From positions 930,001 through 994,000 of the forward strand of contig NZ_JAFJMJ010000002.1 in the NCBI RefSeq assembly GCF_017309385.1: a stretch of DNA of 64,000 nt. Reading direction: 5' to 3'. Made by a program: the position numbers and the translations under genes. The notes beneath the pieces were generated by a model. That model was not told where the DNA came from and searched no databases. It was given only the letters and a program-made list of their open reading frames with translations. Below are positions 52,646 to 64,000 of this stretch, piece after piece (positions within the stretch are counted from its first letter, which is position 1; every line of letters starts with the position of its first letter). The stretch is from Amycolatopsis sp. 195334CR (GTDB taxonomy: Bacteria > Actinomycetota > Actinomycetes > Mycobacteriales > Pseudonocardiaceae).

Positions 52646-53020
52646 TCAGTGCACGGGGCCGGTGTACTTCTCGCCGGGGCCCTGACCGGGCGCGTCCGGC
52701 ACGGCCGAGGACTCGCGGAAGGCCTTCTGCAGTGACTGCAGCCCGTCGCGCAGCGGGCCTGCGTGCGCGCCGAGGTACTCCGCCGACGACGTGACCAGCC
52801 CGGCCAGCGCGGTGATCAGCCGCCGCGCCTCGTCGAGGTCGCGGCGCGGGCTGGTGTCCGGGTCCTCGTCGGCGAGGCCGAGGCGTTCGGCGCCGGCCGA
52901 CATCAGCATCACCGCGGCCCGGCTGATCACCTCTACACTGGGGATGGTCTCGAGCTCGCGGATGCCGTCGGCGTCCGTTCCGGGGGAATTCTGAGGCTGG
53001 TGTCCAGCGTTGTCCGACAC
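52646..53020 (-). CDS. DUF1844 domain protein
   Basis: The 124-residue product has a disordered N-terminus and then the DUF1844 core (IPSVEVISRAAVMLMSAGAE, then DLDEARRLITALAGLVTSSA). DUF1844 proteins are widespread in actinomycetes next to infC, and their function is unknown. There is no signal peptide. GTG 53020 gives the compact N-terminus VSDNAGHQ. It is divergent from the infC-rpmI-rplT operon. Confidence 0.85.
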   Translation of the reverse strand: MSDNAGHQPQNSPGTDADGIRELETIPSVEVISRAAVMLMSAGAERLGLADEDPDTSPRRDLDEARRLITALAGLVTSSAEYLGAHAGPLRDGLQSLQKAFRESSAVPDAPGQGPGEKYTGPVH

Positions 53021-53200
53021 GTCTGGTACCCTTCCACGAGCGACCAGCCCCTGAGTGATCGGGGGCGGCAAGTGGAGCCCCGCTCCCACCCGCGTCGCCG
53101 CTCGAGGCGGCCGGGTCCGGTCTCGCGAAACGGTGTGACCCTGTTCGGTCATAGCCGTCGCGAAGGCAGCCGACCACGTGTCGGCGGCCGATCGGACGAG

Positions 53201-53237
53201 GGCCCCGCGGCCGCATGCAGATGCGGAAGCCGGGGCC
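53201..53237 (+). ncRNA. Structured infC leader hairpin
   Basis: GGCCCCG (53201-53207) pairs with CGGGGCC (53231-53237), and inside it CCGCAT-GCAG-ATGCGG (53211-53226) forms a second perfect stem; TTTGG follows. It lies 64 bases before the infC start in the 280-base leader. Its shape and place suggest an attenuator, such as the L20- or IF3-responsive leaders of other bacteria. No peptide gene is evident in the leader. Confidence 0.5.
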
Positions 53238-53300
53238 TTTGGTATGTGGGCACCAGGTCGAACGAGCAGAGCAGAACATTACTCGGACCAAGGAGGCCCC

Positions 53301-53873
53301 ATCAGCTCCGAGACGCGCATCAACGAGCGCATCCGCGTTCCCGAGGTCCGGCTGGTCGGACCCAACGGGGAGCAGGTCGGCATCGTCCGCATAGAGGACG
53401 CACTCCGGCTCGCCCAGGAAGCGGACCTGGACCTCGTCGAGGTCGCCCCGCAGGCACGACCGCCGGTCGCCAAGCTCATGGACTTCGGCAAGTTCAAGTA
53501 CGAGAGCGCCCAGAAGGCCCGCGAGTCGCGCCGCAACCAGCAGCTGACCGTCATCAAAGAGCAGAAGCTGCGCCCGAAGATCGACCAGCACGACTACGAG
53601 ACGAAGAAGGGCCACGTGTCCCGCTTCCTCGCGGCTGGTAACAAGGTCAAGGTCACGATCATGTTCCGTGGCCGGGAGCAGTCCAGGCCGGAGCTCGGCT
53701 TCCGCCTGCTGCAGAAGCTGGCCGACGACGTCCAGGAGCTCGGCTTCGTGGAGTCCTCGCCCAAGCAGGACGGCCGCAACATGATCATGGTGCTGGCGCC
53801 GCACAAGAACGTGAAGCCGCAGAAGGCGCAGGCGAAGGCCAAGGAAGCCGAAGCCGAAGCCGCGGATTCCTGA
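53301..53873 (+). CDS. infC: Translation initiation factor IF-3, AUC start
   Basis: The 190-residue IF-3 binds the 30S subunit and checks initiator tRNA and start codon. The N-domain ([20 protein letters not shown]), linker, and C-domain ([30 protein letters not shown]) are complete, with an acidic alanine/lysine-rich tail. The family N-terminus [11 protein letters not shown] begins at ATC 53301, four bases after a strong AAGGAGG. No ATG, GTG or TTG fits, as the next upstream start (53178) would include the leader. A rare AUC or AUU start on infC is a known autoregulatory device because IF-3 discriminates against such codons. infC leads the operon with rpmI and rplT. Confidence 0.93.
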   Translation: MSSETRINERIRVPEVRLVGPNGEQVGIVRIEDALRLAQEADLDLVEVAPQARPPVAKLMDFGKFKYESAQKARESRRNQQLTVIKEQKLRPKIDQHDYETKKGHVSRFLAAGNKVKVTIMFRGREQSRPELGFRLLQKLADDVQELGFVESSPKQDGRNMIMVLAPHKNVKPQKAQAKAKEAEAEAADS

Positions 53874-53946
53874 CCTCGCCCCCAGGGCCGGCACAGTCAG
53901 CAGCACACCGTGAATTCGGTGTGCTGCCGCACGAAAGAGGATGAAT

Positions 53947-54141
53947 ATGCCCAAGAACAAGACGCACAGCGGGACGTCCAAGCGAGTCCGCGTCACCGGC
54001 ACCGGCAAGATCCGCCGTCAGAAGGCCGGCCGCCGTCACCTGATGGAGAAGAAGGCCAGCAAGGTGACCCGCCGCCTCGAAGGCACCACCGAGCTGGCCA
54101 AGGCCGACGTCAGCCGCGTCAAGCGCCTCCTCGGCCGCTGA
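53947..54141 (+). CDS. rpmI: 50S ribosomal protein L35
   Basis: The 64-residue basic protein matches L35: [20 protein letters not shown] at the start, then [11 protein letters not shown] and a lysine/arginine-rich end. ATG 53947 gives the family's N-terminus and has AAAGAGG six bases before it; ATG 53941 would add Met-Asn. It lies between infC and rplT in the classic operon. Confidence 0.96.
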   Translation: MPKNKTHSGTSKRVRVTGTGKIRRQKAGRRHLMEKKASKVTRRLEGTTELAKADVSRVKRLLGR

Positions 54142-54204
54142 CCGCACTTGCTCTGAACACCCCGGGGCGCTCCGAGCGCCCCCCGAGATCGACAGGATGG
54201 ACCC

Positions 54205-54585
54205 GTGGCACGCGTCAAGCGGGCGGTGAACGCCAAGAAGAAGCGTCGCACAACTCTCGAACTGGCCAGCGGTTACCGGGGTCAGCGCTCCCGGCTCTAC
54301 CGCAAGGCCAAGGAGCAGACGCTTCACTCCCTGAACTACGCCTACCGGGACCGCCGTGCCCGCAAGGGTGACTTCCGCCAGCTGTGGATCACCCGCATCA
54401 ACGCGGCCGCCCGGGCGAACGGTGTGACCTACAACCGGTTCATCCAGGGCCTCAAGGCCGCCGGTGTCGAGGTCGACCGCAAGATCCTCGCGGACCTCGC
54501 GGTCAACGACGCCGCCGCCTTCACCGCGCTGGCCGAGCTGGCCAAGCAGAACGTGACGACCGGCGAAGAGAAGAAGTCGGCCTGA
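54205..54585 (+). CDS. rplT: 50S ribosomal protein L20
   Basis: This 126-residue L20 is essential for early 50S assembly. It shows [20 protein letters not shown], the [19 protein letters not shown] stretch and the [20 protein letters not shown] core. In other bacteria L20 also represses its own operon by binding the leader. The GTG start follows an AGGATGGA site. Length agrees with the family. Confidence 0.97.
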   Translation: MARVKRAVNAKKKRRTTLELASGYRGQRSRLYRKAKEQTLHSLNYAYRDRRARKGDFRQLWITRINAAARANGVTYNRFIQGLKAAGVEVDRKILADLAVNDAAAFTALAELAKQNVTTGEEKKSA

Positions 54586-54596
54586 GCACCACCGGC

Positions 54597-55415
54597 GTGA
54601 ACCAGCGACCCGGGGACGGTCCGCCCGCACTGTCGGGCCACAGGACCCCCCGGGTCGTTGCTGCGCGCAGGCTCACTTCCCGCGCCGGCCGCACCGAGGC
54701 GGGCCGGTTCCTCGCCGAGGGCGCCCAGGCGGTGCGCGAGGCGCTCGCGCACGGGACCGTGCACGAGTTGTTCGTCACCGAAGCCGCCGGGGACAAGCAC
54801 CCCGAACTGGTCGCTTCGGCGGCGGACGCGGGTGCGCGGATCTCGCCGATCACCCAGCGCGCGGCCGAGATGCTCTCGGAAACCGTGTCGCCGCAGGGGC
54901 TCGTCGCGGTCTGCGAACTGGTCGACGTGCCGCTCGCCGAGGCGTTGTCGGGCGCGCCACGCCTGGTCGCGGTGCTCGCGGGCATCGCCGACCCCGGCAA
55001 CGCGGGCACCGTGCTGCGGGTGGCCGACGCCGCCGGTGCGGACGCGGTGGTCTTCGCCGGGGACACGGTCGACCCGCACAACGGCAAGTGCGTGCGTGCC
55101 TCCACCGGCAGCCTGTTCCACCTCCCGGTGTCGCGTGAGCGGGACGTCGCCACCGCGATCGAGGCCTGCCGGGCGGCCGGGCTCCGGGTGTTCGCCGCCG
55201 ACGGGTACGCCGAGGCAGGCCTGGAGTCCGCCGACGACCTCGCCGAACCGTCGGCGTGGGTGCTCGGCAACGAGGCGCACGGGCTGTCCGCCGAGGTGCT
55301 CGCGCTCGCCGACCGGGGCATCCGGGTGCCGATCTACGGCAAGGCCGAGAGCCTCAATCTGGCCACCGCGGCGAGCTTGTGCCTCTACGCCAGCGCGATG
55401 GCGGCACACCGTTAG
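54597..55415 (+). CDS. TrmH/SpoU-family RNA 2'-O-methyltransferase
   Basis: This 272-residue enzyme has an N-terminal L30e-like substrate-binding domain (about 20-110) and a SpoU knotted methyltransferase domain. The SAM-binding motifs are present: motif 1 GIADPGNAGTVLRVADAAG, motif 2 WVLGNEAHGLS and motif 3 VPIYGKAESLNLATAAS. It would methylate a ribose in rRNA or tRNA; the site is not predictable. GTG 54597, 11 bases after rplT, is chosen. Such a gene between rplT and pheS is standard in actinomycetes. Confidence 0.92.
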   Translation: MNQRPGDGPPALSGHRTPRVVAARRLTSRAGRTEAGRFLAEGAQAVREALAHGTVHELFVTEAAGDKHPELVASAADAGARISPITQRAAEMLSETVSPQGLVAVCELVDVPLAEALSGAPRLVAVLAGIADPGNAGTVLRVADAAGADAVVFAGDTVDPHNGKCVRASTGSLFHLPVSRERDVATAIEACRAAGLRVFAADGYAEAGLESADDLAEPSAWVLGNEAHGLSAEVLALADRGIRVPIYGKAESLNLATAASLCLYASAMAAHR

Positions 55416-55505
55416 ACTGGGCTGCTGTTGATCTTTCAAGAAATCCGCTTCGAGCAGGGGTTCACCGGCGGAGTGATTCGCCGGTCACCTAGACTCTGCG
55501 GCTGA

Positions 55506-56620
<1,115 letters not shown>

Positions 56621-56621
<1 letters not shown>

Positions 56622-59149
56622 TGCGAGTTCCAGTCAGCTGGCTGACCGAGCACGTCGAACTCGGCGAGGCCGTCGGGCCGCAGGAGCTGGTCGACGCCTT
56701 CGTCCGGATCGGCATCGAGGTCGACGGCGTGCACTCGCTCGACGCGGTCACCGGTCCGCTGGTGATCGGCCGCGTGGTCGAGATCGAAGAGCTCACCGAG
56801 TTCAAGAAGCCGATCCGGTTCTGCCGGGTCGAGGTGGGCGAGGAGCACGCGCCCGAGGAGGAGGACGGGGCCGCCGAGCCGGACCCGACCGCGATCAAGA
56901 CCCGCGGCATCATCTGCGGTGCCACGAACTTCGCCGAGGGCGACCTCGTCGTGGTGGCGCTGCCGGGCGCGGTGCTGCCCGGCGGCTTCGCCATCGGCTC
57001 GCGCAAGACTTACGGCCGGATCAGCGACGGCATGATCTGCTCGGCCCGTGAACTGGGCCTCGGCGACGACCACTCCGGCATCCTGGTGCTGCCGCCGGGT
57101 ACCGCCGGTCCCGGTGACGACGCCGCCGAGGTGATCGGCCTCGCCGACACCGTGCTGGAGTTGGCGCCGACCCCGGACCGCGGCTACGCGCTGTCGATCC
57201 GCGGCCTGGCCCGCGAGCTGTCGAACGCGTTCGACGCGCCGTTCGGCGACCCCGGCCTCAGCGAGGTCCCGGTGGCCGAGGGCGAGGCCTGGCCGGTCCG
57301 CATCGAGGACCCGGAGGGCTGCCCGCGCTTCGTGCTGCGCCGCGTCACCGGCTTGGACGCCTCCGCGCCGACGCCGTGGTGGATGCGGCGGCGGCTGATG
57401 CTGGCCGGGATGCGGTCGATCTCGCTGGCCGTGGACGTGACGAACTACGTCATGCTGGAGCTGGGGCACCCGCTGCACGCCTTCGACACCACCGCGATCC
57501 AGGGTGAGCTGGTGATCCGCCGGGCGAAGCCGGGGGAGAAGCTGACCACGCTGGACGACGCCGAGCGCGAGCTCGACGGCGACGACATCGTCATCGCCGA
57601 CGACTCCGGCGTGATCTCGCTGGCGGGCACCATGGGTGGCGCGAGCACGGAGATCACCCCCGAGAGCACCGACGTGCTGCTCGAAGCCGCGCACTGGGAC
57701 CCGCCGTCGATCAGCCGGACCGCCCGCAGGCACAAGCTGTTCTCCGAGGCGGCCAAGCGGTTCGAGCGGTTCACCGATCCGCTGCTGCCGCCGGTGGCGG
57801 TGGAGCTGGCCGCGCGGCTGCTGCGCCAGTACGGCGACGGCCGCATCCAGCCGGGCCGCACCGACGCCGGTCAGGTGCACCCGAACGCCGAGATCACCAT
57901 GCCGATCAACCTGCCGGACCGGGTGGCCGGGGTGCGCTACGACCGCGGGGTCACCGCGCGCAGGCTCGCCCAGATCGGCTGCAAGGTCGGCATCGCCACC
58001 TCCGACGACGGGGCCGCGCTGGTCACCGCCGTGCCGCCGAGCTGGCGGGGCGACCTGGTGCAGCCCGCCGACCTGGTCGAGGAGGTGCTCCGGCTCGAGG
58101 GGTACGACAGCATCCCGTCGGAGCTGCCGACCGCGCCCGCCGGGGCCGGGCTGACCGAGGCCCAGCGCCGTCGTCGCACGGTTTCGCGTTCGCTCGCCGC
58201 GGCGGGGTACGTCGAGGTGCTGCCCTTCCCGTTCGTGGCGAAGTCGGTCTGGGACGCCTTCGGGCTGCCCGAGGACGACGTGCGCCGCCGCGCGGTGAAG
58301 GTGCTCAACCCGCTGGAGTCCGAAAAGGACGAACTGGCCACCTCGCTGCTGCCCGGTCTGCTGGAAACCTTGCAGCGCAACGTTTCCCGCGGGTTCCGCG
58401 ACGTCGGCCTCTTCCAGATCAGCCAGGTCGTGCTGCCGCCGGAGCGGCCGGTCGCGATGCCCGAGCTGGGCGTCTGGGAGCGCCCGTCCGACGAGGAGCT
58501 GGCCGCGCTGGAGGCCGCCGTGCCCGCGCAGCCGGTGCACGTCGCCGTGGTGCTGACCGGGCACCGCGAACGCCCGGGCTGGTGGGGCAAAGGCCAGGAG
58601 GCCTCGTGGGCGGACGCCGTGCAGGCGGCCCGCACCGTCGCCGCCGCGGCCGGCGTGGAACTGGAGCCGCGGGCGGCGGACCTGCTGCCCTGGCACCCCG
58701 GCCGCTGCGCCCGGCTGTTCGTCGGCGACTGGCCCGTCGGGCACGCCGGTGAGCTGCACCCGAAGGTGATCGAAGCGCTCGGCCTGCCCAAGCGGACCGT
58801 GGCGATGGAGCTGGACCTCGACGCGATCCCGCTGCACGAGCGCCGCCCGGCGCCCGCGGTGTCGCCGTACCCTCCGGTGCTGCTGGACGTGGCGCTGGTC
58901 GCGGACAGCTCGGTGCCCTCGGCCGAGCTGGCCGACATCCTGCGCGCTGGCGGCGGCGAACTGCTCGAGGACGTCGCGCTGTTCGACGTCTACACCGGAG
59001 AGCAGGTCGGCGAGGGCAAGCGGTCGCTCGCCTACAAGCTGCGGTTCCGGGCGCCGGACCGCACGCTCAAGGCCGAGGAGGCCACCGCCGCCCGCGATGC
59101 CGCAGTCGCAGCAGCCGCCGACCGCTTCGGGGTCACCCTGCGCGCCTGA
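56621..59149 (+). CDS. pheT: Phenylalanine--tRNA ligase beta subunit
   Basis: The 842-residue PheT contributes tRNA binding and editing of Tyr-tRNA(Phe). Domains in order are an N-terminal EMAP/OB tRNA-binding domain (40-160), B3/B4 editing domain (215-385: VDVTNYVMLELGHPLHAFD), B5 (410-490), the catalytic-like core and a C-terminal anticodon-binding FDX-ACB domain (745-842: SPYPPVLLDVALVADSSVPS). The GTG start overlaps the last base of pheS. Repeats and a hairpin with T-run (59525-59552) follow the stop. Confidence 0.96.
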
Positions 59150-59156
59150 CCATTCA

Positions 59157-59541
59157 GCTTCCCCGCGCACTCCGCGGGAGGCAGGGCCCAGCGCTCGCTC
59201 AGCTTCCCGCAACCCCGCGGGGAGCCGGGCCCAGCGGTCGTTTGGCTTCCTGCCCATCAGCGGGAAGCAGGGCCCAGCGGTCGCTTTCCGCGCACACGCG
59301 GGGAGCCGGGGCCAGCGATCGCTCAGCTTCCAGCTCCCCCGCGGGAAGCCAGGGGGCCTAGCGGTCGCTCAGCTTCCGGCGCACCAGCGGCAAGCAGGGC
59401 CCAGTGGCCGCACAGCTTCCCGCACCCCAATTGGGGAGCCGGGGGCCAAGCGGTCGTCAGCCTTCCGCGCTCCCGCGGGGAGCCGGGCCCAGCGGTCACT
59501 CGACTTCCCGCGCACCCCGCGGGAAGCCGGCCTCACCGGCT
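59157..59541. repeat. Tandem array of ~43-bp hairpin-forming repeats
   Basis: The core GGGCCCAGCGGTCG recurs, with changes, at 59184, 59227, 59270, 59308, 59353, 59397, 59441 and 59485, a period of 38-45 bases. Between cores each unit carries a stem of the form CTTCCCGC/GCGGGAAG. The last unit ends in AGCCGG-CCTCA-CCGGCT (59525-59541) followed by five T at 59548-59552, a likely pheT terminator. No open frame with coding character is seen. The array lies between the convergent pheT and AlkD-like genes. Confidence 0.8.
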
Positions 59542-59543
59542 GT

Positions 59544-60230
59544 TCAGTTTTTCAGGTGCTTGAGCGCCTCCCTTCGCGACAGCGGGGAGAGGCCGCCGTG
59601 GTTCCCGGCGAAGGCCAGTACCCACTCCGGGTCGGTCTTCGCCAGTTCCCGCAGCGCCCAGCCGATCGCCTTGCGCAGGAAGAAGTCCGGCTCGTCGATG
59701 CTGGCCTCGATGGCCGTGGTGAGCAGCGCCGTGTCGGTGGCGGACTTCGCCCCGATCTGGCAGATGATCGAGGTGCGGCGGCGCCAGTGGTCCTCGTCCA
59801 CGGCCCACCGCCGCAGGATCGGCTCCAGCACACCGGGTTCGGCTCGCAGCAGTGGCCCGACCCGGCGGATGGCCACCTCATCGACGTAGTCCCACCACGC
59901 CCCGGTGACGATCATCTCCTCGTACAGGTCGAGCAGGCCCGGTGACTGCCAGGACCGGTAGGCGCTGTGCCCGGTCAGATCGATGGCCAGGTAGCGCTCC
60001 TCGCGGTAGGTCGCTTCACGCCACAGTTGTAATGCGACCGCGGTGAACTCCGCGACGTCGGCGAGCGGGTGCGCGCGGAAGAGCCGGTTCGCCAGCTTCC
60101 GCCGGGCCGGGGTGGCCACCCCGCGGTAGGGCATCGCCGACTTCATGTACCGCTGCATCTGCGGTGCCTTCTCCGCGTCGGCCAGCTCGGCGAGCCCGGC
60201 CCTGGCGGCCGCCACGAGTTCTGCGCTCAT
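59544..60230 (-). CDS. DNA alkylation repair protein (AlkD-like, HEAT repeats)
   Basis: This 228-residue all-helical protein has the AlkC/AlkD-type HEAT-like repeat fold (RRWAVDEDHWRRRTSIICQI, then FLRKAIGWALRELAKTDPEW). AlkD is a DNA glycosylase that releases alkylated bases without base flipping. The aspartate and tryptophan region WWDYVDEVAIRRVG corresponds to part of the active-site concave surface. ATG 60230 has a strong AAGGAGGGGG site. It is convergent with pheT across the repeat array and divergent from a small DNA-binding-like gene. Confidence 0.85.
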   Translation of the reverse strand: MSAELVAAARAGLAELADAEKAPQMQRYMKSAMPYRGVATPARRKLANRLFRAHPLADVAEFTAVALQLWREATYREERYLAIDLTGHSAYRSWQSPGLLDLYEEMIVTGAWWDYVDEVAIRRVGPLLRAEPGVLEPILRRWAVDEDHWRRRTSIICQIGAKSATDTALLTTAIEASIDEPDFFLRKAIGWALRELAKTDPEWVLAFAGNHGGLSPLSRREALKHLKN

Positions 60231-60271
60231 CCCCCTCCTTCCCCTCGCCCGCCACTGTAAGCACCCCACCC

Positions 60272-60357
60272 GACAGTTTTCCGCCACCGCACCCCGCGAC
60301 CACACGATTACCGCCGGTGTCCGGAAACTGTCGGACCCCGTGGCTAGCGTCCGGCGC

Positions 60358-60370
<13 letters not shown>
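60272..60370. promoter_or_regulatory. Three GACAGTTT(T)CC boxes in a divergent promoter
   Basis: GACAGTTTTCC (60272-60282), its inverted form GGAAACTGTCGG (60323-60334) and GACAGTTTCCG (60360-60370, over the start codon of the plus-strand gene) form a patterned set. The first two make an inverted repeat about 40 bases apart. They suggest an operator, perhaps of the 156-residue protein itself. Confidence 0.45.
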
Positions 60371-63563
<3,193 letters not shown>

Positions 63564-63567
<4 letters not shown>

Positions 63568-64000
63568 CCCCGTCCGAATCGGTGATCAGCGCCGACGAAC
63601 GCCTGGCCACCGCCGCCGAGAAGGCGGGCGTGCTGGTCGAGGCCCTGCCGTGGCTGCAGCGCTTCCACGGTGCCACCGTCGTGGTCAAGTACGGCGGCAA
63701 CGCGATGATCGACGACGAGCTCAAGCGCGCCTTCGCCGAGGACATGGTGTTCCTCCGGCTGGCCGGGCTGCGCCCGGTGGTGGTGCACGGCGGCGGCCCG
63801 CAGATCAGCGCCATGCTCGGCCGCCTCGGCATCGAGGGCGAGTTCAAGGGCGGCCTCCGGGTGACCACCCCGGAGACCATGGACATCGTGCGCATGGTGC
63901 TGGTCGGCCAGGTCAGCCGCGAGCTGGTCGGGCTGATCAACGCGCACGGCCCGTACGCGGTCGGCATCTCCGGCGAGGACGCGCGGCTGTTCACCGCCGA
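63564..64000 (+). CDS. argB: Acetylglutamate kinase, N-terminal part (cut by window end)
   Basis: The visible 145 residues start at GTG 63564 and show the amino-acid-kinase fold of Arg[20 protein letters not shown] holds the glycine-rich ATP site, [19 protein letters not shown] binds N-acetylglutamate, and [20 protein letters not shown] follows. The enzyme phosphorylates N-acetylglutamate and is usually the arginine-inhibited step. The gene continues past the window. Confidence 0.96.

Noticed and set aside
53178..53300. GTG/ATG-started N-terminal extension of infC
   Set aside because: It would include the leader hairpin and the ribosome site, and IF-3 homology begins at 53301.
59157..59541. 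CRISPR array
   Set aside because: Units are imperfect, directly adjacent with no unique spacers of constant length, and no cas gene is nearby.

Overview
The window is 64 kb of high-GC (roughly 70%), densely coding DNA. It looks like chromosome from a Pseudonocardiaceae actinomycete, and Amycolatopsis is my best guess. The reasons are the GC-rich codon use with many GTG starts, an exo-beta-D-glucosaminidase very like CsxA of Amycolatopsis orientalis, DasR- and ArgR-type operator sequences, an AUC-initiated infC, and intergenic repeats of the GTGAATGTGGCTTTCAC type that I associate with this family. No rRNA, tRNA, transposase, integrase or CRISPR array was seen. The genus call is an inference.

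Layout. 1-6.2 kb: end of a DUF2867 protein, MmpS, an orphan FetB-like permease, a histidine phosphatase, CsxA, a GNAT enzyme and a small protein behind a LexA-like box. 6.3-10.9 kb: an amino-acid ABC transporter operon ending in a PLP-enzyme/YheO-PAS/HTH fusion, under a large dyad operator. 10.9-14.6 kb: ArsR, K+ channel, SRPBCC-RibD fusion and LigD-type polymerase. 14.6-25.8 kb: a conflict-type accessory stretch with a NACHT-LRR protein, a NERD-UvrD helicase, a PD-(D/E)XK-like protein, a truncated DUF4365 protein and hypotheticals, several of them broken. 25.7-38.4 kb: MBL hydrolase, uvrA, dctA with its divergent two-component system, a sigma factor paired with an LCP protein, and a serine hydrolase with a TetR regulator. 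38.4-50.9 kb: amino-sugar utilisation. 50.9-52.6 kb: ACC deaminase with a GntR regulator. 53-59.2 kb: core genes infC-rpmI-rplT, an rRNA methyltransferase and pheST. 59.5-60.8 kb: AlkD-like protein and a small DNA-binding-like protein between repeat-rich spacers. 61.4 kb to the end: argCJB.

The most interesting reading concerns 38.4-50.9 kb. A DasR-box-controlled GH20 hexosaminidase and sugar ABC transporter sit beside a lactonase, GntP permease, D-aminoacylase-type deacetylase, fold-type III PLP ammonia-lyase, PfkB (KDG-type) kinase, IclR regulator and RidA. Together these make a complete candidate route for oxidised N-acetylglucosamine (GlcNAc1A, a product of oxidative chitin cleavage): deacetylation to glucosaminate, deamination to 2-keto-3-deoxygluconate, then phosphorylation. 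CsxA at 2.6 kb has its own DasR-like box and may belong to the same regulon.

Other points. An 11-bp palindrome, TCCAC(A/T)GTGGA, recurs at least seven times inside genes. Three genes carry what looks like one surplus base each, so their broken state may be a sequencing artefact. A roughly 43-bp tandem repeat with hairpin units lies between pheT and the AlkD-like gene.
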